This document shows positions 1 through 8,297 of a DNA stretch of 64,000 nucleotides, in pieces. Origin of the DNA: Acinetobacter sp. ANC 4558 (GTDB lineage Bacteria > Pseudomonadota > Gammaproteobacteria > Pseudomonadales > Moraxellaceae); NCBI RefSeq assembly GCF_002135375.1, contig NZ_NEGH01000005.1, positions 130,753 to 194,752 of the forward strand, given 5' to 3'. Under the pieces are notes generated by a model. That model was not told the origin of the DNA. It saw only the letters and a program-made list of their open reading frames with translations, and searched no databases. Position 1 is the first letter of the stretch. Each line of letters opens with the position of its first letter. The position numbers were made by a program, and so were the translations under genes.

Positions 1-113
1 TAGAAGAAGAGCCTAAGAAAAAGAAAAAAAAGAAGAAGAAAAAAGACAAAAAGAAAGATGTGATCATTATTGAAGAAACACTCAGTTCAAGTGAAAACTC
101 TTCTGAAACATAG
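1..113 (+). CDS. C-terminal end of an unidentified protein with a lysine-rich tail (partial)
   Basis: Only the last 36 codons are inside the window; the gene starts upstream. The frame beginning at base 3 reads an acidic-then-basic tail: three Glu, Pro, ten consecutive Lys, Asp, three Lys, Asp, then a hydrophobic and Ser/Glu-rich end before TAG at 111-113. Such a poly-Lys tail suggests nucleic-acid or ribosome contact, but this is inference and no family can be named. A terminator follows immediately. Confidence 0.6.
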   Translation, partial: EEEPKKKKKKKKKKDKKKDVIIIEETLSSSENSSET

Positions 114-120
114 CATAAAA

Positions 121-147
121 AAAGCGCCTACTTAAGGCGCTTTTTTT
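121..147. terminator. Bidirectional intrinsic terminator
   Basis: The arm AAAGCGCC at 121-128 pairs with GGCGCTTT at 136-143 around a 7-nt loop, with a T-run on the plus side and an A-run (T-run on minus) on the other. It sits between the two convergent genes and can end both. Confidence 0.9.
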
Positions 148-150
148 GAA

Positions 151-492
151 TTATGCTTCTTGTGCTGGACTATACTGTTCAACCAAGGGCTGCAATTCAC
201 CTTTTTGGAACATTTCCAATATAATATCACTACCACCGATCAATTCACCATTGATCCATAATTGTGGAAATGTTGGCCAATTTGCAATTTGTGGCAACTT
301 AGCTCTAATATCTTGATTTTCCAAAATATTAACATATGCAAATGGGCGACCAATTTGACTAAGCGCTTCTACTGCACGTGCAGAAAAACCACATTGTGGA
401 AATTGTGGTGTTCCTTTCATGTAAAGAAGAACTGCATGTTTTGCAATTTGGTCACGAATTAACGCTTCAGTATCGCGTGCTTGTTCAGTCAT
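151..492 (-). CDS. grxD: Monothiol glutaredoxin, Grx4 family
   Basis: This is a 113-residue single-domain glutaredoxin of the CGFS class. These proteins bind a [2Fe-2S] cluster with glutathione and pass clusters between iron-sulfur assembly proteins in the cytoplasm. Visible signatures are the glutathione-contacting Lys26, the active motif CGFS with Cys34, the WPTFPQLWI stretch with the cis-proline (about 72-80), and the GG-D motif near 86-89. Length matches E. coli GrxD (about 115). It is a single gene ending at the shared terminator. BolA, its usual partner, is not in the window. Confidence 0.95.
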   Translation of the reverse strand: MTEQARDTEALIRDQIAKHAVLLYMKGTPQFPQCGFSARAVEALSQIGRPFAYVNILENQDIRAKLPQIANWPTFPQLWINGELIGGSDIILEMFQKGELQPLVEQYSPAQEA

Positions 493-686
493 CGATCAAT
501 CCTCAACTAATCTGCATGGCATTATACCCTAATGTAAACAAAACAGTACTTCAAAAATAATTTTTCTAGTTTTATTTGTATTCGGGCTTTAAATTTCGAT
601 GATATTTTGCTTATATAGAACACCTGATGTTTTATATATACATCAATCATCCATATTTTCAATTACCTAACAGATAAGAGTTAGTC

Positions 687-1895
687 ATGAATAACATTAC
701 CCTTGCTCCCGTGCAAACTGATCAACCTTCTCACTTGATGCCTGTTTTTGGTCGTCAACCGATCAGCTTTGTCCGAGGCCGAGGATCTTATCTTTATACA
801 GAGGATGGTACAGAATATTTAGATGCCCTCACTGGTATAGCGGTATGTGGACTCGGACATTCTCACCCTGCAGTAACTGAAGCAATTATTGATCAAGCAT
901 CAACACTCATTCATACCAGTAATTTATATGAAGTTCCTTGGCAAACAGCTGCAGCGCAAAAACTGGCAGAAGTATCTGGGATGGAAGAAGTTTTCTTCTC
1001 AAATAGTGGTGCAGAATCGAATGAAGGTGCAATAAAAATTGCACGTAAATTTGGAAATATGCAAGGTATTACAACCCCTAAAATTATCGTTGCAGAGCAC
1101 TCGTTTCATGGTCGTACTTTAGCAACACTCTCAGCAACAGGAAATGCAAAGGTTCAAGAAGGTTTCGCACCCTTAGTTGAAGGATTTATTCGTGTTCCTT
1201 TTGGTGATATTGAAGCAATTGAAGAGGCAGCAATTCAGCATCCAGATATCGTTGCAATTCTAGTAGAGCCAATTCAGGGTGAAGGTGGTGTCAATACAGC
1301 ACCTCAAGGTTTTAGTTATCTTGAAGAAATCCGTCAAATTTGTAATCAACATCATTGGCTGATGATGCTTGATGAAGTACAAACTGGCAATGGACGTACT
1401 GGTCAATATTTTGCATATCAACATACACAAATTGTCCCTGATGTCATTACCACAGCAAAAGGTTTAGGTAATGGCTTCCCTATTGGTGCAGTCATGACCC
1501 AAGGGCGTGCTGTAGGCGTGTTAACTGCAGGTAATCATGGTTCTACTTATAGTGGGACAGCTTTAGGTTCACGTGTTGTTTATACAGTTATTGATACAAT
1601 TCAAAAAGAAAATTTGATTGAAAATGCCAATATTATGGGAACATACATTGTTGAACAGTTTAAGCAGCAACTTGCTGAACAAAATGTCATTGTTCGTGGT
1701 TTTGGGTTAATGATTGGACTTGAACTGCCAAAAGCATGTGGCGAATTAGTCAATGTTGCTCGTGAACAACATCAATTAATTATTAATGTCACTGCTGGAT
1801 CTGTTATTCGTTTACTTCCAATACTAAATATTACTCAAGAACAAGCTGATGAGCTTATTTCACGTATTGTAAAACTCGTAAAAGATTTCCTTTAA
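687..1895 (+). CDS. argD: Acetylornithine/succinylornithine-type aminotransferase (class III, PLP)
   Basis: Class III aminotransferase of 402 residues, most like ArgD/AstC. It would interconvert N-acetylornithine and N-acetylglutamate semialdehyde in arginine biosynthesis, using PLP. Visible landmarks are SNSGAESNEGA (105-115), SFHGRT (139-144), the PLP-binding Asp229 in MLDEVQTG, the Schiff-base Lys258 in TTAKGLGNGFP, and Thr287 in HGSTY. The usual GGNPL after that Thr is SGTAL here, which I believe is a lineage trait rather than damage. The ATG at 687 is preceded by AAGAG. No other arg gene is adjacent, so the ArgD, AstC or GabT role cannot be separated by context. Confidence 0.85.
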   Translation: MNNITLAPVQTDQPSHLMPVFGRQPISFVRGRGSYLYTEDGTEYLDALTGIAVCGLGHSHPAVTEAIIDQASTLIHTSNLYEVPWQTAAAQKLAEVSGMEEVFFSNSGAESNEGAIKIARKFGNMQGITTPKIIVAEHSFHGRTLATLSATGNAKVQEGFAPLVEGFIRVPFGDIEAIEEAAIQHPDIVAILVEPIQGEGGVNTAPQGFSYLEEIRQICNQHHWLMMLDEVQTGNGRTGQYFAYQHTQIVPDVITTAKGLGNGFPIGAVMTQGRAVGVLTAGNHGSTYSGTALGSRVVYTVIDTIQKENLIENANIMGTYIVEQFKQQLAEQNVIVRGFGLMIGLELPKACGELVNVAREQHQLIINVTAGSVIRLLPILNITQEQADELISRIVKLVKDFL

Positions 1896-1908
1896 ATATA
1901 AATAAAAT

Positions 1909-1937
1909 AAAAGCCGCAAACTGCGGCTTTTATTTTT
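1909..1937. terminator. Intrinsic terminator between argD and LysR gene
   Basis: AAAAGCCGC (1909-1917) pairs with GCGGCTTTT (1923-1931) around a 5-nt loop, flanked by T-rich tracts on both strands. It serves the two convergent genes. Confidence 0.9.
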
Positions 1938-1955
1938 TATAGATTAATCAAATTA

Positions 1956-2885
1956 TTATGAAGCTTCTTGATATACTCTGCCCACAGGTAATTGGCTAAA
2001 ATACTGTTTTAATGCATCTAAACAACGATTAATTTTCATCGGTTGTTGTTCTCGTTTAGAAGTTAAAGCATATAAAGTAAATGGTTGTAATTTCCACTCA
2101 GGTAAGACTTCAACCAAAGTTCCATTCATTAATTCTTTTTGAACATCTAAATATGTTAAATTTGCAATACCATTTCCATTTAAACAAAATGCTTTCGCAA
2201 CCATGACATTATTCGAAGTAAAACGAGAATTTAATTCCAACTCAATTAAATCACGACTACCCATATGTTTAAATTTAAATAATCTAGAATCTTTCACTAA
2301 ATGAATTGGAATCACATCATGATTTTTTAAATCTTCAGGGCGAGATATTGGCATTGATTGATTTAAGTAACTTGGTGCTGCAACCAAAACTCTCTCAACT
2401 TGCGCTAAAGGAATCAACGTAAGATTTTGATCATCAATTTTTTGACTCATTCTCAACGCAATATCAATTCGACCTTCAATCAAATCAATATATTGATTAT
2501 CTGCTTCAATATGCACAGCCAATCCACGATGTGCTGACATCCAATGCGATAATGCTGGAATGACGTGGTTCGCTCCAAGCTCTGGAGTTGTTGCAATACG
2601 TAAGTCCCCAACGAGATCATCACGTAACTCGTTTATACGTATTTTACCGCGCTCTGCGGCAGCTAACATTTCCTGGCAACTGTGAAAAAAGGCCTGTCCA
2701 GCTTCGGTCAAACTTAATTTTCGTGTTGAACGATGTAGAAGCGTAACTTCCATATCATTTTCCAACGATCGAATTTGCTGACTCACTGCACTCGTTGTAA
2801 TACCAAGTTCGCGTGCAGCTCCACTAAATGAGCTTTTTTCAACTACGCAGGCAAATACGCCCATTGCACGAAGTTGATCTAACAT
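1956..2885 (-). CDS. LysR-family transcriptional regulator
   Basis: A 309-residue LysR protein. The N-terminal winged helix-turn-helix (about 1-60) contains the typical SFSGAARELGITTSAVSQQI segment, followed by a linker helix and a substrate-binding domain (about 90-300). The ATG at 2885 has a GAGGG ribosome site. It is convergent with argD and is not divergently transcribed from any neighbour, so its target cannot be inferred from layout. The subgroup resembles CrgA/DsdC-like regulators of broad function, which is only an impression. Confidence 0.9.
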   Translation of the reverse strand: MLDQLRAMGVFACVVEKSSFSGAARELGITTSAVSQQIRSLENDMEVTLLHRSTRKLSLTEAGQAFFHSCQEMLAAAERGKIRINELRDDLVGDLRIATTPELGANHVIPALSHWMSAHRGLAVHIEADNQYIDLIEGRIDIALRMSQKIDDQNLTLIPLAQVERVLVAAPSYLNQSMPISRPEDLKNHDVIPIHLVKDSRLFKFKHMGSRDLIELELNSRFTSNNVMVAKAFCLNGNGIANLTYLDVQKELMNGTLVEVLPEWKLQPFTLYALTSKREQQPMKINRCLDALKQYFSQLPVGRVYQEAS

Positions 2886-2977
2886 AAATTTCCCTCTGAA
2901 CTTATGAGTGCTCTATCTTCCGACCAAAGCAACTCATTGTATTATACGGTGAAATTTATCGTTTGTATTCGTTAAAT

Positions 2978-3793
2978 TTAATTTATTAATAAAATATTTT
3001 CTGGATTAACTGGCTTACCATCTTGCCTAACTTGAAACTCAAGCATAGTACGGCTTGCTCCCGAAGATCCCATCTCAGCAATCTTTTGTCCAGCATTTAC
3101 ATTTTGCCCACTATTAACTAAGAGTTTACTATTGTGGGCATAGGCAGTGATATAACCATCGATATGTTTAATTAAAATTAAATTACCATATTCTTTTAAA
3201 CCATCTGCTGCATATACCACTTGACCATTTGCTGCTGCAAATACAGGGTCTCCTGCATTTCCAGTAAAACGTACACCTTTTACATTCGAGGCTAAATTAA
3301 AGCGCTCTAAAACAGCTCCATTGGTTGGTCTCACCCACTTCAAAGTCGATGTTTTACTTGGTGTTGGTGGACTTACAACTGCAGTGTTTTTAGTACTCTG
3401 CACCGTCGTTTGTGTCGGAATGTTTACTTTTTGACGTTCAATTTGAGCCGTTTGTGTAATTGGTTGCGTTTTTACAGTCTGTGTTTTCCCGTTATTTTGC
3501 AAACGCAAAGATTGTCCCACATATATTTTATAAGGAGGCGCAATATCATTTATTTCTGCAATATTAATATAATTCATTCCATATCGGCTCGCAATACCAC
3601 TTAAAGTATCACCTGAACGAACAGTATAATAATTAGGGGCTGTCGCATACCGCGTAGCACTAGTATTATTCACTTGAGGCTTCGTTGCACAACCCGTTAT
3701 TGCTACAGTAGAAACAATCGCTGCAAAAGTTAATGTTGTTTTTATAAATTTCAAAGGCATTGAATTACCTTGCAAATATGACGCAAATTGCAT
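2978..3793 (-). CDS. nlpD: NlpD-like lipoprotein: LysM plus degenerate LytM/M23 domain
   Basis: A predicted outer-membrane lipoprotein with lipobox AITGC (Cys35 if translation starts at 3793, Cys24 if at 3760; both ATGs have ribosome sites). A LysM peptidoglycan-binding domain (about 56-98) is followed by a Thr/Gln/Pro-rich linker and an M23-fold domain (about 160-268). The zinc-binding residues are missing: the HxxxD motif reads GVRFTG and the HxHFE motif reads TMLEFQ. This is the hallmark of NlpD/EnvC proteins, which activate cell-wall amidases at the septum instead of cutting peptidoglycan. It lies just downstream of surE in the same direction, matching surE-nlpD order in enterics; rpoS, which follows nlpD there, is absent. 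Confidence 0.8.
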   Translation of the reverse strand: MQFASYLQGNSMPLKFIKTTLTFAAIVSTVAITGCATKPQVNNTSATRYATAPNYYTVRSGDTLSGIASRYGMNYINIAEINDIAPPYKIYVGQSLRLQNNGKTQTVKTQPITQTAQIERQKVNIPTQTTVQSTKNTAVVSPPTPSKTSTLKWVRPTNGAVLERFNLASNVKGVRFTGNAGDPVFAAANGQVVYAADGLKEYGNLILIKHIDGYITAYAHNSKLLVNSGQNVNAGQKIAEMGSSGASRTMLEFQVRQDGKPVNPENILLIN

Positions 3794-3898
3794 TTATTAT
3801 CCTCACACAAATAATGACTCTAAATACTTTAACCAAATTTTAGTCAACAATTAGATATTTTTTTTATAAAATATCTTTATATTCACAAATTTATAACA

Positions 3899-4669
3899 TT
3901 ATAACCTCAATTGATGACTTAATGTTTCTAAAATTGCATAGTTTGTTCTATCCATCTGTATTGGAGTGATACTGACATAACCCTGAGATACCGCTTTTAA
4001 GTCAGACTCTATACTTACCTCACTTTTTTTAGAGCTCACAACTTCTTCACCAGATAGACCAATCCACTGAACATCTCTACCCCGTATATCAGTACATGCA
4101 GTAACTGGTTTCAAAAGTTTCTTTTCCCCTAAATGGGTGACTTTAACGCCTTTTATATTGAATACATCAGGAATATTAATATTAAGAACATGTTGAAATG
4201 GAATTTTAGGTAAGCCTGATGCAATAAAATCATGTACCCATTGTGCAGCCTGCTGATAATGAATTTTATCTACATAAGATTTTACTTGATCTCCTGCTAA
4301 TGAAATAGCAAGCGCTGGTTGCTTCAACAAACGACCTTCAAAAGCAGCACCAACTGTTCCTGAATATAAAACATCATCAGCTAAATTTGCGCCACTATTA
4401 ATTCCACTAACAACCAGATCAAATTCAAAATCAAATAACCCATTCAACGCAAGAAAGACACAATCTGCTGGAGTCCCGTTGACAGACCATTTATCGGAGG
4501 CAATTTGAATCGCTCTCAGCGGTCGATCTAACGTCAAGGCACTAGAAAAACCACTACGTTCACTCTCAGGTGCGACCACAACAATTCGTCCTAATGGTTT
4601 TAAAGCATCTGTTAAAGCTTGTAAGCCTGGCGCTAAAATACCGTCATCATTTGCAATTAAAATATTCAC
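3899..4669 (-). CDS. surE: 5'/3'-nucleotidase SurE
   Basis: SurE is a metal-dependent phosphatase that hydrolyses nucleoside 5'- and 3'-monophosphates and is linked to stationary-phase survival. The N-terminus [10 protein letters not shown] carries the metal-binding Asp pair, and [20 protein letters not shown] is the second signature. The frame is open to an ATG at 4696, but the family begins at NILIANDDG, so I place the start at the GTG at 4669, giving about 256 residues against 253 in E. coli. It is upstream of nlpD, probably cotranscribed across about 105 bp. Confidence 0.9.
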   Translation of the reverse strand: MNILIANDDGILAPGLQALTDALKPLGRIVVVAPESERSGFSSALTLDRPLRAIQIASDKWSVNGTPADCVFLALNGLFDFEFDLVVSGINSGANLADDVLYSGTVGAAFEGRLLKQPALAISLAGDQVKSYVDKIHYQQAAQWVHDFIASGLPKIPFQHVLNINIPDVFNIKGVKVTHLGEKKLLKPVTACTDIRGRDVQWIGLSGEEVVSSKKSEVSIESDLKAVSQGYVSITPIQMDRTNYAILETLSHQLRL

Positions 4670-5022
4670 TTCACACTCGTCTTTCTTAGTAAACAAACAT
4701 CTATTTCTTAAATTTCATATAGATTCTATAGCTTATAATCAATTACAAGTTATCGTCGATATAAACATTATAATTCAATCATATTGAAGTCCTTTTTGAA
4801 ATCAAGGTGTATTCAAATATTCCAACACTCAAGCAATTAAAATTTTTCTTTAAAATCGAAATAAAAGATAGAATCTAGTTACGCACAAATCATTCTGTCT
4901 AAATTTCAAGTAAGTATCATCTACATTATTTATACATTTCATTATTTTATAATATTAATTCATCCTATTTCTCATAGTATGATAGTTGAAATTTTTATTC
5001 TTTTGAGGTTTTGAGGTCATAT
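4670..5022. other. Intergenic stretch upstream of surE and the small secreted protein
   Basis: A+T-rich spacer between divergent genes. It must hold both promoters, but I can name no convincing operator, RNA or repeat in it. Confidence 0.5.
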
Positions 5023-5397
5023 ATGATATTTCGCAAACTCCATTTGGTTTCATCGCTTTTTCTTGGTTTATGCTTAACACAAGTTACGCTTGCAGATAAT
5101 AAAAATATTGAAGTCACTCCAATGCAACAAGTTACAGCTGAAGAACTGGCTGTCATTTATGTCCTTTCTGAGGTTTGCCCGAGCATAGTGAGTAATCAAG
5201 CACAATTTTCATCTGGATATGAAAAGTTAGTTAAAGAGTACCTTCCTGAAGAAAAACAACCAGTTGAAGCACTAAAAAAGTTAACACAAACCCCAAAATT
5301 TAAACCCATTTTAGATGAAGCAAGAGTTGATGCTAAGAATGCTGGAACTGATAAAAATAAAGTCATATGTGAAGAGTTAGTTACATATACTAACTAA
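5023..5397 (+). CDS. Small secreted protein, MCR_0457-like
   Basis: A 124-residue protein with an N-terminal signal peptide (hydrophobic core about 8-21, cleavage near TLADN). The mature part is helical and charged, with two cysteines that could form a disulfide. I place the start at the ATG at 5023, six bases after a GAGGT ribosome site, not at the upstream TTG. It resembles the uncharacterised MCR_0457 family seen in Moraxellaceae, from memory. Function unknown; location probably periplasmic. Confidence 0.75.
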   Translation: MIFRKLHLVSSLFLGLCLTQVTLADNKNIEVTPMQQVTAEELAVIYVLSEVCPSIVSNQAQFSSGYEKLVKEYLPEEKQPVEALKKLTQTPKFKPILDEARVDAKNAGTDKNKVICEELVTYTN

Positions 5398-5515
5398 TTG
5401 AATTTAGTTACAATACTTTTTTTCAAATAAGCTTATTTTCCCCGTAGAACTCAAGCTCGCTTTATCCTAAAATGCAAAATTCATTGTGCTTATAAAACCA
5501 CTGGAATCCCCTATA

Positions 5516-6664
5516 ATGACCCCAAAAAGCGCCCTAGCTGCATTATTACTCGCACCAAGCTTCACCTATGCAGCAACTGTTTTATCTTCTCCACCAGAAC
5601 TCAATAATAAAGCTTATGTTTTGATGGATTATGAAACAGGGCAAATACTTGCAGCTAAAAATGAAAATGAAAAACTAGCACCTGCCTCAATGACAAAAAT
5701 GATGACGAGCTTCATCATCGAGCAAAAACTATTGAAAGGCGAACTGACCGAAGGTGAACAAGTTCGTATGAATGAGTCTGCATGGTGTCGTGGCTCCAGC
5801 GCAGAATCATGTATGTATGTTCCCCTGAATGGTACAGCCACTGTTCTTGAAATGTTACGTGGAATCATTGTTCAGTCTGGTAATGATGCCTCTATAGCCA
5901 TGGCAGAGCATATTGCTGGCAATGAAGGTACTTTCGTACACATCATGAATGAAGAAGCAAAGCGAATTGGGATGACAAATACTCAATTTATCAATGCAAC
6001 AGGTATGCCGGCAGAAGGTCATTATTCTACTGCCAAAGATATGGCTATTTTAGCTGAACATATCATTCATGATAGCTCAAAGTACTATCCTATTTACTCT
6101 GAGAAAGAGTTTACGTTTAATGGTATTAAACAAGGCAACCGTAATGCCCTTCTCTATACAGACCCAAGTGTTGATGGTTTAAAAACAGGTCACACCAATG
6201 AAGCTGGTTATTGTTTAACCACTTCTGCTAAACGCGGCCCAATGCGCTTAATCTCTGTAATTTTTGGTGCACCTAATATGAACCAACGCGCAGCTCAAAC
6301 GCGTGAATTGCTGGCATGGGGTTTTGCGAACTTTGAAACAAAAAGCGTACAACGTGCCAACCAAGTATTAGCAACATCAAAAGTTTGGTACGGTAAAGAG
6401 AATACAGTCAAAATTGGTTTGGCTGAAAACTTTAGTGTCACCATGCCTAAAGGTAAAGCAAATGATATTAAAACTCAGCTTGTCGTACAGCCCAAACTCA
6501 CTGCACCGCTAAAAAAAGGACAAGTTGTTGGTAAATATGTCGCGACTTTAGATGGAAAAGTGATTGCAGAAAAACCTTTAGTTGCTTTAGAAGCAATCGA
6601 AGAAGCTGGCTTTTTTGCCCGCATGATTGACCATATTAAACAATTCTTTGCAAACTTATTCTAA
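5516..6664 (+). CDS. dacC: D-alanyl-D-alanine carboxypeptidase, PBP5/6 type
   Basis: A 382-residue low-molecular-weight penicillin-binding protein. It trims the terminal D-Ala from peptidoglycan pentapeptides in the periplasm. From the ATG at 5516 there is a signal peptide (1-20, AATV cleavage) and the three active-site boxes: SMTK with Ser58/Lys61, SGN at 121-123, and KTG at 223-225. A C-terminal PBP5-like beta domain follows, and the last helix, rich in Phe and Ile, is the amphipathic membrane anchor. The longer GTG frame would put ten extra residues before the signal peptide and is unlikely. An intrinsic terminator follows. Confidence 0.93.
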   Translation: MTPKSALAALLLAPSFTYAATVLSSPPELNNKAYVLMDYETGQILAAKNENEKLAPASMTKMMTSFIIEQKLLKGELTEGEQVRMNESAWCRGSSAESCMYVPLNGTATVLEMLRGIIVQSGNDASIAMAEHIAGNEGTFVHIMNEEAKRIGMTNTQFINATGMPAEGHYSTAKDMAILAEHIIHDSSKYYPIYSEKEFTFNGIKQGNRNALLYTDPSVDGLKTGHTNEAGYCLTTSAKRGPMRLISVIFGAPNMNQRAAQTRELLAWGFANFETKSVQRANQVLATSKVWYGKENTVKIGLAENFSVTMPKGKANDIKTQLVVQPKLTAPLKKGQVVGKYVATLDGKVIAEKPLVALEAIEEAGFFARMIDHIKQFFANLF

Positions 6665-6687
6665 ATCTTTATTAGGTTGAGTACATT

Positions 6688-6720
6688 AAAAAGCATCTAT
6701 AATCAATATAGGTGTTTTTT
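6688..6720 (+). terminator. Intrinsic terminator after dacC
   Basis: AAAAAGCATCTATA (6688-6701) pairs imperfectly (one bulge, one G-T pair) with TATAGGTGTTTTTT (6707-6720), ending in a T-run. Confidence 0.7.
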
Positions 6721-6762
6721 ACATTATACTGTCTCAAAACTTTTAAACGTTATTTTATTCAT

Positions 6763-7302
6763 ATGAAAAAAAATATTCGCCCTTATTTAGATCAATACCC
6801 TCAAATTGATACAACGTGCTATGTTGATGATGCATCTATTGTCATTGGAGAAGTTAGCTTAGCTGAAAATGTTTCTGTTTGGCCTTTTGCTGTCATTCGC
6901 GGTGATGTCAATCATATTCATATTGGTAAAAATAGCAATGTACAAGATCATGCGATGCTACATGTAAGCCACAAAAATACTGACAAACCAAATGGTTCCC
7001 CGCTTCTCATCGGTGAAGATGTCACCATTGGACATCATGTCAAATTACATGGCTGTCAAGTGGGTAATCGTGTTTTGGTGGGAATTGGTAGTATTATTTT
7101 AGATGATGTAATTGTTGAAGATGAGGTCATGATTGGTGCAGGTTCTCTGGTTCCGCCACGTAAAATTTTAGAAAGCGGTTATTTATATGTCGGTAGTCCT
7201 GTACAAAAAGTACGTGCCTTAACGCAAAAAGAAAAAGAGTTTTTAATTTACTCAGCAAGACATTATGTGAAAGTAGCGCATCATTATTTATTACAAAATT
7301 AA
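6763..7302 (+). CDS. Gamma-carbonic anhydrase-like hexapeptide-repeat protein
   Basis: A 179-residue left-handed beta-helix protein of the YrdA/CaiE/PaaY group, related to gamma-carbonic anhydrase Cam. Hexapeptide repeats run from about residue 20 to 150, and the three metal-ligand histidine positions appear present in the DHAMLHVS and IGHHVKLHG segments. Carbonic anhydrase activity is plausible but many members are untested. The start is the ATG at 6763; the upstream GTG extension lacks family similarity. It stands alone, with the predicted Csr-type RNA convergent on its 3' side. Confidence 0.85.
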   Translation: MKKNIRPYLDQYPQIDTTCYVDDASIVIGEVSLAENVSVWPFAVIRGDVNHIHIGKNSNVQDHAMLHVSHKNTDKPNGSPLLIGEDVTIGHHVKLHGCQVGNRVLVGIGSIILDDVIVEDEVMIGAGSLVPPRKILESGYLYVGSPVQKVRALTQKEKEFLIYSARHYVKVAHHYLLQN

Positions 7303-7326
7303 CTTATTTTTAAAATATAATATCTA

Positions 7327-7457
7327 AAAATAAAAACCCTCAACATCCTGTCGAGGGTTTTCGTATCCTGTTCTTGATACAACATCCTGTTGTACCACAC
7401 AATCCTTGCGGTAGAACATAAACTCCTTTTTACATTCTGGAACATCCTGTTCCTGAT
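7327..7457 (-). ncRNA. Predicted CsrB/RsmZ-type sRNA (CsrA/RsmA-sequestering RNA)
   Basis: On the minus strand a transcript of about 130 nt can be drawn from a TATGAT -10 box (7464-7469) to an intrinsic terminator. It carries seven GGA motifs, with TCC on the plus strand near 7451, 7445, 7424, 7403, 7385, 7366 and 7346. Four are CAGGAT, the core repeat of CsrB. Several sit in hairpin loops: GGAACA-GGA-TGTTCC inside an outer TACAT/ATGTA stem, TACAACA-GGA-TGTTGTA, TACC...AAGGAT...GGTA, and the terminator itself (ACCCTC-gACA-GGA-TGTt-GAGGGT followed by TTTTTATTTTTA). CsrB/RsmY/RsmZ RNAs bind several CsrA dimers through GGA loops and relieve translational repression. Start and end are estimated; no protein-like frame is convincing here. 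Confidence 0.8.
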
Positions 7458-7463
7458 GTAATC

Positions 7464-7469
7464 ATCATA
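7464..7469 (-). promoter_or_regulatory. Putative -10 box of the Csr-type sRNA
   Basis: TATGAT on the minus strand, five of six matches to TATAAT, placed so that transcription would begin just before the first GGA hairpin. No good -35 box is present (TTGTCT is 15 nt upstream), as expected for an activator-dependent promoter. Confidence 0.55.
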
Positions 7470-7513
7470 TGAATTTTCAACATTAGACAACAGAGGCAAT
7501 CGCCATCTATTCT

Positions 7514-7531
7514 TGTAAGCATATGCGTACA
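7514..7531. promoter_or_regulatory. Putative GacA (UvrY) binding site
   Basis: TGTAAGCATATGCGTACA differs at one position from the pseudomonad GacA upstream activating sequence TGTAAG-N6-CTTACA. Its centre is about 65 bp upstream of the predicted sRNA start, the distance typical of rsmY/rsmZ promoters. gacS/gacA are not in this window. Confidence 0.7.
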
Positions 7532-7722
7532 AACTCGTATCATTTTTACACCAAATTTATCTTGATTTTATAATAAATAGTATATTTTTCTTAATCCTAT
7601 TAAATATAAAAGGATAATTTATAAAGTTTTTTTAATAAATCATCAGAAAAATATTGAACCAAGATATTCACTAAACTACATTCTGACACCAATATAAGAA
7701 CACTTAATTTCCAATATCATCT

Positions 7723-8157
7723 CTAAAGTTTTTCTTTAACCATTTTTACATCACCGTTTGTATAAAGCGCATCATCCCTCCAACCCAAACTTTTATAAAA
7801 TTGATATGCTCTACTTTGCTGATCTGTTTCCAACCAAATTAAATTAAATTTTTCAAACAGAAGTGCTTCTGCTTTTGCCATTAACTTTTTACCAATACCA
7901 TGACCTTCATGATCAGGATGAACAAAAGTAGCAAATACAGAACCTGTATCAAAATCTACAATTGAAAATCCGACTACAATATTTTCATTTTCAATCACCC
8001 ACGTACAAGCATTCCCCTTTATTAATTCTAAAACTGCAGTTGGTGTAATCCCCATTTCAGTTAATTGCTCATTTGAAAGATGATTTTCTTTTACACTGGT
8101 TCGGATATCAAAAATTATATCAATATCGTCAACCGTCGCTAATCTCAAAATATTCAT
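7723..8157 (-). CDS. GNAT-family N-acetyltransferase
   Basis: A 144-residue GNAT domain. The acetyl-CoA loop is visible as VHPDHEGHGIGKKLM (about 87-101, R/Q-x-x-G-x-G/A type), with the preceding beta-4 strand and the C-terminal YQFYKSLGW segment typical of the fold. These cytoplasmic enzymes transfer acetyl from acetyl-CoA to small amines or protein N-termini; the substrate here is unknown. It is a single gene upstream of, and on the same strand as, the predicted Csr-type RNA, but separated from it by about 250 bp and its own promoter. Confidence 0.85.
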   Translation of the reverse strand: MNILRLATVDDIDIIFDIRTSVKENHLSNEQLTEMGITPTAVLELIKGNACTWVIENENIVVGFSIVDFDTGSVFATFVHPDHEGHGIGKKLMAKAEALLFEKFNLIWLETDQQSRAYQFYKSLGWRDDALYTNGDVKMVKEKL

Positions 8158-8297
8158 TACATTCTCTAATTTTTTCTATTCGAAGACTATTCGTTCAACG
8201 TTCGTGATTATTAAACAATCAGCAAAGAAAATTTTACCCATAGCCACCACCCATTAAATTTTGTAGAATAGTGTCTCCCTTCCTATGGTGCTACTTT

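Noticed and set aside
1561..1600. argD variant SGTAL in place of GGNPL
   Set aside because: I believe this is normal in Acinetobacter ArgD proteins; all catalytic residues are intact.
7299..7532. 77-codon minus-strand frame across the GGA-rich region
   Set aside because: It has no good start, no family likeness, and its sequence is fully explained by the hairpins and terminator of the predicted RNA.
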